A stretch of DNA of 64,000 bases from Nocardia arthritidis (GCF_011801145.1 NZ_CP046172.1:4588001-4652000), one strand, 5' to 3'; numbered from the stretch's first letter, positions 45,441 to 56,689 are shown. A program made the numbers and translations. The notes: generated from the letters alone by a model not told the origin.

Positions 45441-45472
45441 ACCGGCCGACACGAGTGAACGTGTCGGCCGGT
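45441..45472 (-). terminator. Strong hairpin after guaB1
   Basis: ACCGGCCGACAC at 45441-45452 pairs perfectly with GTGTCGGCCGGT at 45461-45472 around an 8-base loop. It lies 54 bp beyond the guaB1 stop on the minus strand and would separate guaB1 transcription from the CNNM leader. No T-run follows. Confidence 0.65.
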
Positions 45473-45525
45473 GCCTGGCGCGTCTCGAAATCACGCGGTG
45501 CGCATTGCCGCTATGACGGCCGGGC

Positions 45526-46962
<1,437 letters not shown>

Positions 46963-46969
46963 TTACACG

Positions 46970-46975
46970 ATGATA
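46970..46975 (-). promoter_or_regulatory. -10 hexamer of guaB1
   Basis: TATCAT on the minus strand lies seven bases before the GTG at 46962 and no ribosome-binding site intervenes. A TTGCGC 19 bases further upstream is a weak -35 candidate. Confidence 0.4.
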
Positions 46976-47105
46976 ATCGCGGGTGCGCCCCATCGCGCAA
47001 TTCACGGGCACTCGTTATCGGGGAGATGCCCCTCACAGGTCCGGTCGTGACCACGGGATATCGCGGATTTCGCGGTGTGCGTCACAGCGAACGGCAGGCG
47101 TCCGG

Positions 47106-48549
47106 TCAGCCCACGTCCGGAATCCAGTGGCCGTGGTAGCCGTACGGGACGCGGCGGGGCAGGTGAACGGTGGCGATCGGGGGTCTGCCCGGATCGCTCG
47201 CGTCGAGGATGAGCAGCGCGGCCTGGTCGCGGGTGCGGTGGTGCGCGATCGACATCAGGTAGCCGTCGTCCTCGTTGCGCGCATTCCGTGCGGCGACGAA
47301 AACCGTTTCACCCGAGACGATTTCGGGATCGAGTCGATGGACGGTGCGCGCGCCGGTCGCGAGATCGTGCTTGGTGACCAGATTGTCGCCGACCGGTGCG
47401 AGCGGGGTGGTCGGGCTGTAGAGGTAGCGGTGCGGCCGTCCGACGTTGGCGTCGTTGACGGTTGGGAATTCGGTCGCGATGTCGTCGAGCTGCTGTTCGG
47501 TCGCCTGGCCGGTGGCCGGATCGAGGGTCCAGCGGTAGAGGTGGCCGACGCCGCGCGGATCGCCGGTGCCGCGGAAGATGGCCGTCATCCCGGCCCAGCC
47601 CGCCGCGTCGCCGCTGATGCCGTCGACGACGATGCGGCCCGCGGCGTCCTCGTACGCGTTGCCGATATGCCAGGCCCACCTGGGTCGCACCGGGAACCAA
47701 CGGATTTCGCGGTCGGAGGCGGCGTCGCGCGGCATCACCCCGATGCGCGGCTGGTGGGCCTCGCTCCAGTTCGGGAAGCCGGTGCGCTGCGATTCCCGAT
47801 CCCACACCACCGAAAGATCCAGCCAGACAATGTGATTGGTGGTGACCGCGAAATCGTGCATCATCGGCATCTCCTGGTCGGTGAGCGCGATGGGCAGGCT
47901 GTGGGTGAGTTCGCCGGTCGCGGCGACGCGGTGGTAGGTGAGCTGCGTTTGCCGCATGGGGGCACCGAAGAAGTGCATTTCGCCGGTGACCGGATCGATC
48001 TTCGGATGCGCGGTCATCGGGGTGCAGGCGGCCGTCGAAGTCGTGCGGCCCGACGGTGTCCAGATCGGGGGTGAGTTGGTAGGGGTACTGCACCTCGTAG
48101 AGGGCGAGAATGCGCCCGGCATGTCCGATCACATTGGTGTTGGACGCGCCCCTGCGCAGATCGCGGCCGGGTTCGACGGCGGGGCCGTCCGAGGTTCTGA
48201 CCCAGCGGTTGCGATACCACTCGGCGCGCCCGCCATGCAGGCGGATGCCGTGGATCATCCCCGCGCCGCTCCACCACAGGCCGGGATCGGTGCCCGGCTT
48301 CGGATTCGGCCCGTTGCGCAGGTAGCGGCCCGACAGTTCGGGCGGGATGGCGCCGTCGACGGTCAGGTTGTCGATCGATATTTCGGTGTCGACGGGTGCG
48401 AACAGGCCGGTGAGATAGCTCGGCTTCGGTGGCGCGGGCGGCGGCGGTGGGGCCGGGTCGGCGCATCCGGCCGCGGTCTCGGCCAATCCGGCGGCCGCGA
48501 TTACGGCGACTCCGGAAATGGTGTGGCGCAACAGGGTTCGACGGTCCAT
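47106..48549 (-). pseudogene. Carotenoid oxygenase (apocarotenoid/lignostilbene dioxygenase family), frameshifted as sequenced
   Basis: The N-terminal frame from the ATG at 48549 has a twin-arginine-like lipoprotein signal (MDRRTLLRHTISGVAVIAAAG, lipobox AAGC) and family sequence SGRYLRNGPNPKPG to GPHDFDGRLH. The continuation in another frame, MTAHPKIDPVTGEMHFFG, holds the iron-ligand histidines in HPKID, MMHDFAV, WHIGNAY and the final YHGHWIPD. Removing one base from the G4 at 48019-48022 joins them as GRLHPMTAHPK, which is the expected family sequence. So the enzyme is probably intact in the organism. It would cleave carotenoids or stilbenes outside the membrane. Confidence 0.8.
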
Positions 48550-48626
48550 GCTCGGCTCCTCGGTAGTGGGACTGTCCCACCGCCGATCTCACCAATGCTT
48601 ACGGATGCCCACATCCCTCGGACGGC

Positions 48627-48660
48627 CGACGCGCCTCCTCCCTGCGGAGGAGGCGCGTCG
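48627..48660 (-). terminator. 15-bp-stem hairpin after cbtA
   Basis: The arms at 48627-48641 and 48646-48660 (core GCGCCTCCTCC and GGAGGAGGCGC) are perfect complements around a CTGC tetraloop. The hairpin lies 6 bp after the cbtA stop codon, between it and the carotenoid oxygenase gene. It is the likely end of the cbtB-cbtA transcript. Confidence 0.75.
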
Positions 48661-48665
48661 TATGC

Positions 48666-49514
48666 CTATGTGGCGGTAGCGGTTCGCTCCGCCGGGTTCC
48701 GGTCGCCGAGCAGCCGCGGTGCCAGCCAGGCGAATCCGACGCCGATCACGGCCCACATGATCAGCTGTGCGGCAAAGGAATACAGCCGGAAGTGGTACAG
48801 ATCGTCGGCGGGGAAGCCGGGATAGACGATCTTGCCGGACGGGTCGGTCAGCGGCCCCGGCGTTTCGGTGGCGAAATCGCCGTACGCGTGATTGGCCGAC
48901 AGATGCCCGAGCGACGGCAGCAGCGCGAGCACCACGCCCATCACCACGACGAAGCCCGCGGCGGCCGCCATGGTCGCGGTCCAATTGCCAAGGCGCGCGG
49001 CCAGTTTCCGACCCGCCCAGATGGCGGCGAGCAGGGCGACCGCACCGATTACGATCACGCCGAGGTACAGCGCGGTGCGTTCCTTGATGGTCTCCGGATG
49101 CCCGATCGATGGCGGGTTCGCCGGATATTTCAGGAACGGCAGCGCATAGACGACGAGGAACATCCCGCCCGCGACGAGCAGCGCGAGATTGCGCGGCGTG
49201 ATCTTGCCCGCCCGCCGCAGCGCCAGGTAGTAGACGACGGCGAACAGCGCGCCGAACGCCGCGCCGAAGACGACCACACCGAGACCGAATCCGGCATTGG
49301 CCTGCTCACCGCGGGTGAACAGCTCGGGGGCGTCCATATCGGGCATCGGCAGCCCGGCCGCCTTGTCCAGCGCCATCCGGGCGTCGTCGCGGCCGGATTC
49401 GTAGTCGATGGCGCGGCCGATGATCGGCTCGGCCAATATCCTGGCGAAGACGAACGCCAGCAATCCGCCGAGCGCGCCGAGCAGCACACCGCGGCCGATG
49501 ATCCGCTTTTCCAT
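48666..49514 (-). CDS. cbtA: CbtA-family cobalt transporter subunit
   Basis: The 282-residue membrane protein has the CbtA layout of five or six hydrophobic segments. Its N-terminal LLGALGGLLAFVFARILAEPIIGRAIDYE is a family signature, and the C-terminal SFAAQLIMWAVIGVGFAWLAPRLL follows. CbtA is thought to import cobalt for cobalamin synthesis. It is encoded just after cbtB, and the pair lies behind a cobalamin riboswitch, which strongly supports the assignment. A strong terminator hairpin follows. Confidence 0.9.
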   Translation of the reverse strand: MEKRIIGRGVLLGALGGLLAFVFARILAEPIIGRAIDYESGRDDARMALDKAAGLPMPDMDAPELFTRGEQANAGFGLGVVVFGAAFGALFAVVYYLALRRAGKITPRNLALLVAGGMFLVVYALPFLKYPANPPSIGHPETIKERTALYLGVIVIGAVALLAAIWAGRKLAARLGNWTATMAAAAGFVVVMGVVLALLPSLGHLSANHAYGDFATETPGPLTDPSGKIVYPGFPADDLYHFRLYSFAAQLIMWAVIGVGFAWLAPRLLGDRNPAERTATAT

Positions 49515-49536
49515 TGTCGGGACTCGATTCCCGCCG

Positions 49537-49752
49537 TCAGTGGCAGGGGAATCCGAGGAAATGCCTACCGTCGTGGACGAATTCGTGCACGTGCATATCG
49601 CTGCCGAATACCGAGACCGCGCCCTGGTCGATGCCGATGAAGTAGATCGCCAACAGCGCGAGCACCGTGGTGCCGATCAGCCACAGGGCCGTGGTCGGAA
49701 TCGAGATGGCGCCGATGCGCTGGCCGGAGCGGGGAGCGTAGGACGTGGCCAC
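49537..49752 (-). CDS. cbtB: CbtB-family cobalt transporter subunit
   Basis: The 71-residue protein has one transmembrane helix (TALWLIGTTVLALLAIYFI). The C-terminal metal motif of CbtB is HVHEFVHDGRHFLGFPCH, whose histidines probably bind cobalt. The GTG at 49752 is the right start: GGAG lies five bases upstream, and the longer frame reads into the riboswitch. The Shine-Dalgarno sequence is paired in a small hairpin, so translation is probably switched off by the cobalamin-bound RNA. The CbtA gene follows by 22 bp. Confidence 0.92.
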   Translation of the reverse strand: MATSYAPRSGQRIGAISIPTTALWLIGTTVLALLAIYFIGIDQGAVSVFGSDMHVHEFVHDGRHFLGFPCH

Positions 49753-49757
49753 GGAAA

Positions 49758-49772
49758 CTCCTTGCGTAGGAG
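49758..49772 (-). promoter_or_regulatory. Anti-Shine-Dalgarno hairpin of cbtB
   Basis: On the minus strand CTCCT pairs with AGGAG, which is the cbtB ribosome-binding site, around an ACGCA loop. It sits downstream of the cobalamin aptamer and is the likely element that blocks translation when cobalamin is bound. Confidence 0.65.
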
Positions 49773-49811
49773 GGGATTTCGCGTCCCCATGATCGTTACG
49801 ACAGCACGGCG

Positions 49812-49905
49812 CCGAGGTCTGACTCGCATCCTGGCGGATGCTCACAGTGGCGCGACCGTTCCGGATTCACACCGGATTCCACGAATCGCCGATCGGTCAA
49901 CCATA
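49812..49905 (-). ncRNA. Cobalamin riboswitch upstream of cbtB-cbtA
   Basis: On the minus strand the aptamer core reads GGAATCCGGTGTGAATCCGG (about 49861-49880), CGCGCCACTGTGA (about 49842-49854), the hairpin GCATCC-GCCA-GGATGC, and GAGTCAGACC (49817-49826). These are the conserved blocks of the B12 box. Boundaries are approximate. Binding of cobalamin should repress the cobalt importer downstream. This confirms the cbtB start, since an upstream frame would encode this RNA as protein. Confidence 0.88.
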
Positions 49906-49941
49906 CGAAACCCCGGACCAACAGGTCAAACGGTTGCCGCG

Positions 49942-50904
49942 CTACAGATCGCCGATGATCGCCGCGACATCGCGGGCACAGCCGTAGCCGATCGTGACCC
50001 CGGAGCCGCCGTGCCCGTAGTTGTGCACCACCGGGATACCGGGCAGGACCGAGCGGTCGAGTTCGAGTCGCACCTGCTCGCGTCCGGGGCGCAGGCCCAC
50101 CAGTGTCTCGATGACGGTGCTTTCGGCCAGCAGCGGCACCAGATCGCGGCAGCGTTCCAGGATCGATCGCGTCAGTTCGGGATCCGGCGCGACGTCCCAC
50201 CGGCCCGCGTCGAGCGATCCGCCGAGTATGCAATCGTGTTGCCTGGGATGGACGTACGCGCGGCCGAGCGGATGTGCCTCGTCACGCACCGAGATCGAGA
50301 TGCCCGGATTGACCACGCGCACGATCTGGCCGCGGATGGGTACCAGCGTCGGATCGCCGACCAGATCACCCGCGCGCAGTCCGGCGCAGTTGACCACCGC
50401 GTCGGGTGCCAGGTCGGCGATATCGGCGAGGCTGTCCACGGTGCGCCGAACCCAATGCGCCCCGGCCGCCGCGACCGAATCCCGCAGCCACGGCAGGAAG
50501 ACCGGCATCTCGACCAGTGGAACGGCATACCGATAGCCCATCGGGTAGCCCGGCGGCAGCTCGCCGGGCCGGGCCACCCGGAACCCGCGCACCGACCGCG
50601 ACCAGTCCGGCGTCGCCGGTTCGGCGCGGTAGAGCGCAAGCGATTCACACATGCGCACCCCGGGGACACCGTCGCCGGCGAGACGTTCGAGGTAGGCGAA
50701 AGTCGTTTCACCCCAAGCGTTCACGCGATCCTTCGGGCCGACGGCGGTCGGGAACCAGACCGCGGCGGCCAGATACGACGTGGTGCGCGCGATCGGCTCG
50801 GCGCTGATGATCGTGACGTCGTGCCCGTCCGCGAGCAGCTGCGCGGCCACCGAAAGTCCGGATATCCCTGAGCCGACGACAACCACCCGCATGCCGCTGA
50901 TCAT
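49942..50904 (-). CDS. D-amino-acid oxidase (FAD)
   Basis: The 320-residue flavoprotein has the DAO-type Rossmann motif (RVVVVGSGISGLSVAAQLLADGHDVTIIS), then RTTSYLAAAVWFPT, NCAGLRAGDLVGDPTLVPIRGQIVRV and the C-terminal HNYGHGGSGVTIGYGCA. These are the family's FAD and substrate-binding blocks. It oxidises D-amino acids to keto acids, ammonia and peroxide. The Arg that binds the substrate carboxylate is probably in GLRPGREQVRLE. The ATG at 50904 is used; the ATG at 50892 is as likely. It is upstream of the cobalamin riboswitch on the same strand. Confidence 0.9.
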   Translation of the reverse strand: MISGMRVVVVGSGISGLSVAAQLLADGHDVTIISAEPIARTTSYLAAAVWFPTAVGPKDRVNAWGETTFAYLERLAGDGVPGVRMCESLALYRAEPATPDWSRSVRGFRVARPGELPPGYPMGYRYAVPLVEMPVFLPWLRDSVAAAGAHWVRRTVDSLADIADLAPDAVVNCAGLRAGDLVGDPTLVPIRGQIVRVVNPGISISVRDEAHPLGRAYVHPRQHDCILGGSLDAGRWDVAPDPELTRSILERCRDLVPLLAESTVIETLVGLRPGREQVRLELDRSVLPGIPVVHNYGHGGSGVTIGYGCARDVAAIIGDL

Positions 50905-51013
50905 AGTTGTCAGCGCGCTGTCGGCGGGCTGTCGGCGGCCCCGGGCACCGTTATCGGCAGATCGGATGCGGCCCGCAGGGGGCCGGATCCGCCTAGGTCG
51001 AAAGGGTTACGAG

Positions 51014-52375
51014 ATGTCCGATATCGCACTCACCGAATTCGTCGGCGCCACCGCGGCGAAATTCGGGATTCCCGGCGTCGCCGTCGGGATCTATGCCGGC
51101 GGGGAGGCGGTGTTCGCCTGCCACGGGGTGACCAGCGTCGAGAATCCGCTGCCGGTCGACGAGGACACGGTTTTCGCGCTCGGCTCGGTGAGCAAAACGT
51201 TCACCGCGACCGCGGTGCTGTGCCTGGCCGCGCGGGGGAAGGTGGAGCTGGACGCGCCCGTGCGGCGGTACGTGCCGGAACTGGTACTCGCCGACGAGCG
51301 GGTCGCGGCGCGAATCACCGTGCGGCAGTTGCTGAATCACACCTCCGGGCTGGGCAACGGGGAGGTCGTCGAGAGCGGGTCCGGTGACGACGCGCTGGCC
51401 CGTTACGTGGCGACGCTGGCCACCCTGGACCTGATCGGCGAACCCGGCGAACGGGCGTCCTACAGTCAGGCCGGATACAACGTGCTCGGCCGGATGATCG
51501 AACACGTCACCGGACTGACCTTCGAAAAAGCGATTGCCACAATGCTTTTCGAACCACTGGAGCTAGAGCACAGCCTGTACTCCGCCGACGAGCTGCTGAC
51601 CAGGCGCTTCGCCGTCGGGCACAACCGCGCCGAGGACGGCACGATGTCGGTGGCGCGGCTGCGCAAGCGGGCGCGCGGCGACAACGCCGGTGGCGGGCTG
51701 GAATCCTCCGTCTCGGATCTGTTGCGCTGGAGCCGTTTTCACCTCGGCGACATCGATGCCCAGGTCGTGCCCGCCGAACTGCTGCGCGAAATGCGGGATC
51801 CCACGGTTGCGCTACGGGCCAGCACCCTCGGCGATGACATCGGACTGTGCTGGTTCCTGCGCGACGTCGACGGTGTGCGCACCGTCGGGCACGGCGGCTC
51901 TACCAACGGCCAGTTCACCGAACTGCTCACCGTGCCGGAACGCGACTTCGCGGTGGTCTCGCTGGCGAATGCGGGCCCGGACGGAATCCAGTTCAACCAG
52001 GCCGTCGTTCGCTGGGCGCTCGAACACTACCTCGGGGTGATCGACCGCGACCCGGAGCCGCTGCCGTTCGACGCGGCACGGGCACGAGAAATCGTCGGCC
52101 TCTACGATCTGGGCTCGATGCGGTTGATCATCGAATCGTCCGGCGCCGAACTGCGTCTCGACGTCGACATCAAACCGGAGATCCGAGCCGCCGCCGACCA
52201 GGAACTGCCACCCGGCCACACCGGCGGCGTCGGCCTGCTGCCCCGCGACGAGTACATCATCACGAGCGGCGGTATGCAGGGCCAGCGCGGGTATTTCACC
52301 AGGGATGCGAGCGGCGCGGTGATCGGTATCGATATCGCCGGGCGGTTGGCGAATCGAGTTGCGGCACAAGGATAA
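51014..52375 (+). CDS. Serine beta-lactamase-like (class C/AmpH) hydrolase
   Basis: The 453-residue protein has the SxxK motif as S58-V-S-K61, a Tyr motif in YSQAGYNVLG (usually YSN, here YSQ) and HGGST near the end. The order fits the PF00144 family of esterases, D-aminopeptidases and beta-lactamases. The final 120 residues form a lipocalin-like DUF3471-type domain (EIVGLYDLGSMRLIIESS). No signal peptide is visible. The frame is open upstream of 51014, but only there does the family sequence begin; GAG is the only ribosome-binding hint. Confidence 0.82.
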   Translation: MSDIALTEFVGATAAKFGIPGVAVGIYAGGEAVFACHGVTSVENPLPVDEDTVFALGSVSKTFTATAVLCLAARGKVELDAPVRRYVPELVLADERVAARITVRQLLNHTSGLGNGEVVESGSGDDALARYVATLATLDLIGEPGERASYSQAGYNVLGRMIEHVTGLTFEKAIATMLFEPLELEHSLYSADELLTRRFAVGHNRAEDGTMSVARLRKRARGDNAGGGLESSVSDLLRWSRFHLGDIDAQVVPAELLREMRDPTVALRASTLGDDIGLCWFLRDVDGVRTVGHGGSTNGQFTELLTVPERDFAVVSLANAGPDGIQFNQAVVRWALEHYLGVIDRDPEPLPFDAARAREIVGLYDLGSMRLIIESSGAELRLDVDIKPEIRAAADQELPPGHTGGVGLLPRDEYIITSGGMQGQRGYFTRDASGAVIGIDIAGRLANRVAAQG

Positions 52376-52397
52376 TCGCGGGTTCTCGGTTTTGTGC

Positions 52398-55300
52398 TCA
52401 GTCGGGCACCGATAGTTCAGCGAGTTGGTGCAGTGCGTCCGGGCGGGGTAGGTCGAGACCGCGCCGGAATGCCTCGGCGAAACCGGTGGCGCCGAGGTTT
52501 TCGGTGAGTTGGCTACGGAGTGTGCGCAATTCGGGTTCGCCCTCGTCGAACGCACCGCGAATGATCTGGCTCAGGCCGAGTGCGTTCGCGGCGCCGGTGG
52601 GATCGTTCTCCAGGGCGAGCAATCCGGCCAGCAGCTCGGCGATCCGCGCGATGGCGTCCGCGCCGCGGGCGAATGCGCCGCGGACGGCGGCGGGCAACAG
52701 GGTTCTCGCCGCGGCGGCGTCGTGTTCGGTGAGGTGCAGCGACATTCGCGCGGCCGCCACTTGGTCGCGGGCGATCTGCTCCGGGAAGGGCAGGTGGCGA
52801 ACGTTTTTCAGCACCCGATCGAGGGTTTGTCCGGCGTGGGCCGAATCGCCGCGGCGGCGGTGCGATTCGGCGAGGTCGAGCAGGATGGCCGCGGCGACAC
52901 GGGTGTAACCGCGCTCGGCGGCCAGGCGCCGGGTGGTATCGATATCCCGTGCGGCGCCTGCGAAATCACCTGCCCGGAGGCGTTCCCGCACCAGCCTGGT
53001 GTGGCTTTGCAGCACATCGTCCTCGGTGCCGAGTTCGGTGGCGTAGGCGGCGGCCCGCTCGAAGGCGGCGATGGCGGTGGGGTGCTCGCCGCGCAGCGCG
53101 TGATCGTTGCCGAGTGCCAGCAGGGCGAAACCCGAACCCCAACGGTCGCCGACGATTTCGAATTCGCGCAGGGCCGCCCGCCTGGCTTCGGCGCCCGCCG
53201 GTTGCTGCCCGCCTTCGGTGAGCGCGAGATCCTGTGCGAGGTGGGCGCTGCCGCGGACCCACGGATCGGGCGAGGTGAGCGCCTCCGCGAGTTGGCGTTC
53301 GGCCAGATCCGGATTCCCGGTGCGGAAGGCCTGTACCGCGATCCACAGCGGGACGGTGGGGTGGAAGTCCGCCGCCCCCGCGTGGACGGCTTCCTCGAGT
53401 AGTGAACGCGCCTGTGCGCGTTGCGAATCGGGATCAGCGACGGCGGGTTCGATGACCGGGCCGCCCGCCATGAGCCGTATCACCTGGAATGCCGCCCTGG
53501 TGGCCGCCGGTAGTGCGTCGCCGAGGCGGAGCACATCGGCGATGGCCGAAGCGAATTGGGCGCTCATTCCGCGAATGCCCCAGTACCAGAACAGCGAACG
53601 CGCGAAGCGGGCGGTGGTGGGCGCGTCCTCGGCGTATCGGAGTGCGGCCACCATGTTCTCGTGTTCGGTGTCGAATACGGCCATCGCGTCCAATTGGTCG
53701 CGGGTGCGCAGCAGCGGTTCGTGCTCCTCGGCGACGGTCAGCAGATGGTCGATGAAACGCGTTGTGAGCGGGGCTGTCTCGCTGCCGATCCGGGTCGCGG
53801 CATATGCGCGGACGGTTTCGAGCATCCGGTATCGCGGTGGTTCGGCGGCGACCTGGACGATCGACTTCTCGACGAGGCCGTCCAGCACGTACGGAATATC
53901 GTCGGCGACCAGCTCCGCGTCCGCGCAAACAGCTTGCAGCGCTTCGATATTCGCGCCGCCGGAGAATATCGACATGCGGCCCGCGAGTATCCGTTCCGGA
54001 TCGTCGAGGAGATCCCAGCTCCATTCGACCAGCGCGAGCAGTGTGCGCTGCCGGGGCAGCGCCGTGCGGCTGCCGGAGGTGAGCAGCCGGAACCGGTCGT
54101 CCAGACGGCGGGCGATCTGATCGGCGGTCATCGAACGGAGTTTGGCGGCGGCGAGTTCCAGCGCCAGCGGTAGACCGTCGAGGTGGGCGCAGATCTCGCG
54201 CACCGGGCCGAGGGTGTGCTCGTCGAGCCGGAAACCCGGGCGCACGGCGGTGGCCCGGTCCAGGAAGAGCCGGATCGCGGGATAATCCGCCGCCTGCTCG
54301 GGTTCCGCGGTCGGCGGCGGCAGTGCGAGCGAATCCAGGTGGCACAGCGCCTCACCGGTGACGGCAAGCGGTTCACGGCTCGTCGCAAGGATTTTCAGCT
54401 CGGGTAGCCGCATGAGCAGCCGATCCGCGAGTGCCGCCGCCGTCTCGATCAGGTGTTCACAGTTGTCGAGCACGAGCAGCGCCGCACCGGTATCGAGCAT
54501 CTCGACGAGTCGATCGATCGGCGTACGGTCCGGACCGGTTGCGCCGGAAAGGGATTCGAGCGCACCCACGACCGCGTCGAACAACTGGTCCGGCGCGCCC
54601 GCCTCGGCCAGCGGAACGAACCACACCCGCTCGGCCGGATACCGGCCCGCCGCCTCGATCGACAGCCTGGTCTTACCCGCACCGCCCGGGCCGACGATGG
54701 TGACGAACCGCGAGCTCGCCAAAAGCCCTGTCACGAGGGCAAGTTCGCGATCCCGGCCGACGAAGCTGGTCAGCTGCGCGGGCAGCCGGGGCGCGGTCCG
54801 CGGCGGTGGGGGCGCGAGTTCTCCACGCAGCAGCGCGAGCTGGATGCCCTGCAGTTCGGCGGACGGATCGATACCGAGTTCGTCGCCCAACCGCGCCCGA
54901 ATCTCCTCGAAGGCCGCTAGCGCATCCGGCTGCCGCCCGGCCGCCGCCAACGCGCGAATCCGCAACCCCGCCAAGCGCTCCCGCATCGGATACTCCGCCA
55001 CCATCGCTGTGAGCTCCGACAACACCTCGGCCTGCCTACCCAGCCGCAGTTCGGCATCGAACCGATCCTCCGCCGCACCGATCCGCAATTCGGCCAACCG
55101 CGCCGCCGCAGGCCCCGCGAACGGCGCCTCGAGCACATCCGCGAGCGCGGGCCCCCGCCAAAGCCCCAGCGCCGCACCGAGTGTCGCCGCCGAACCGGCC
55201 TGCCCGGCCGCCAACTCGGAGCGGCCCGCGCGGCCAGTTCCTCGAAGCGCTCGGCATCGACCTCGAAGGCCGCCGATTGGGCGGCATCGACTGCGGTGTT

Positions 55301-55804
55301 TTTATGACGGTTCGCTCTGGTGTCGGCCGGTGTTTCGGCGTCGGGGAAATGGTTTGCCGGGATGCGGGTCGTTGCGGTGGTACCGAATTCGGCACTCGTG
55401 TGACGACGCGCTTCGAGATCAGCCAGTTCGGCGGCGCCAAGCCGAGCGTTCGGAGGGTGGTCCGTCGCGGTGTCGGCCGACTCGTCGGCATCGACCTCGG
55501 TTCCAGGTCTCGTCACTCGGGTGGGCGCGACGGCCGCGAGCCGATATCCGCCCGCTACCAAGTCGACCGCGCCGACCCCGCGCAACGCCCGCCGCAACCG
55601 CGAGACCAGCGCCTGCAACGCGCCACCCGCGTCCGCGGGGACGTCTTCGCCCCACAACGCGTCGATCAGAACCTCCACGGGCACCGGCCGCCCCGCCGCC
55701 AGCGCCAGCCGCGCCACCAGCATCCGCACCCGAACCCCGCCGATCGGCACCGGCACTCCCGCCGCGTCCCGGACCTCGACGGGCCCCAAAACACCAACCC
55801 ACAC
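52398..55804 (-). pseudogene. BTAD-type (SARP/AfsR-like) regulator with NB-ARC ATPase and TPR domain, frameshifted as sequenced
   Basis: The N-terminal frame (GTG at 55804) has a winged helix (VWVGVLGPVEVRDAAGV, then RMLVARLALAAGRPVPVEVLIDALWG) and part of the BTAD helical domain. An unusual low-complexity insert of about 80 residues (55241-55530) follows, before VDAERFEELAAR. The rest lies in another frame: WRGPALADVLEAPF, NB-ARC with P-loop GPGGAGKT and LVLDNCEHL, then TPR-like repeats to the TGA at 52398. Restoring one base to the C3 at 55225-55227 joins them. It would be a large ATP-dependent transcription regulator. Confidence 0.75.
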
Positions 55805-56099
55805 CCGACGAGTCTCGCAGAACCGCCGCCCCGTCGAGTTCGGTCGGTCGGCCGACCGCGCCCAAGCCATGCGCTTGCCGCCCAGCAATAGCGCCCTGAT
55901 CTCGGTTTCGCCGCGGCGTCGAGGACTCCCGACAGCACGTCGAACCAAGAGCATCGAGCAGCAGGACGCATCGTCGAAGCAGCGAACGGCCGTCGAACCG
56001 ATGGACGAATACGGTCGACAAATCCGCGCTACGGCATGAACTGGGCGGGTGCGCGTCCGAAGGCGTGGCGGCGCGAAAGACCCGGTCGTCGGCCGTAAT
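55805..56099. other. Gap between the BTAD regulator and GNAT gene
   Basis: Open frames on both strands are shadows of the BTAD reading or low-complexity sequence. The ATG at 55870 in the BTAD frame is a possible longer start with no ribosome-binding signal. I see no other structure. Confidence 0.4.
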
Positions 56100-56567
56100 T
56101 CAATGGTTTCGCGGGTCGGCCTGTAGCAATTGCGGTGAGGCGGTGAACCCACTGCGGGTGTAGGCGCGGACCGCCCGTTCACTCGAGTGGACGGTGACCC
56201 GTTTCAGACCGAGGCTCTCGGCGAGGGCGAGAATCCCGTCGACGAGCCGGCCGCCGATCCCGCTGTTGCGATATTCGGGGCACACGTAAACGCATTGCAC
56301 GTCGCCGCTGGCCCGCACCAGTGCGAGCGGGCTCGGTACTCGGGGAGTGGTCGCCAACCAGGCCATGCCGAGGACGGTTTCGTCGCGCACCGCGACCAGA
56401 CAGCGGTGTCCCTCCGTGTTGCGCTGCGCCCACTCGACGAACCACTGGATGAATTCGTCATACGTGGTGGCGGGCCTACCCTGATTCTCTGCGGCCCAAC
56501 GCCACCGCAGATCGGCGACGGCCGGGAGTTCGGCATCGGAGGCGGGCCGGACTTCGATCGTGTTCAT
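56100..56567 (-). CDS. GNAT-family N-acetyltransferase
   Basis: The 155-residue protein has the GNAT fold. The N-terminal strand-helix is IEVRPASDAELPAVADLRWRWA, the central strand VLGMAWLATTP, and the acetyl-CoA loop CPEYRNSGIGGRLVDGIL matches the Q/RxxGxG/A motif. The final strand is VTVHSSERAVRAYTRSGF. It acetylates an unknown amine. The ATG at 56567 is preferred, since upstream frame residues are unlike the family. Confidence 0.85.
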   Translation of the reverse strand: MNTIEVRPASDAELPAVADLRWRWAAENQGRPATTYDEFIQWFVEWAQRNTEGHRCLVAVRDETVLGMAWLATTPRVPSPLALVRASGDVQCVYVCPEYRNSGIGGRLVDGILALAESLGLKRVTVHSSERAVRAYTRSGFTASPQLLQADPRNH

Positions 56568-56689
56568 GCTCGAATTCTGCCGTGCCCGGACCGCCGAACC
56601 GGCGAGGTAACCTGCCGGATCGGCATCGTGGTGCGAATTACGATGCGTACCAGCCGGTTTCGGAAGCAAGCGGCCGCTTGGGCTCAGTG

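Noticed and set aside
53556..54173. A 205-codon plus-strand frame within the BTAD regulator
   Set aside because: The minus-strand frame carries the NB-ARC and TPR sequence; this one has no domain.
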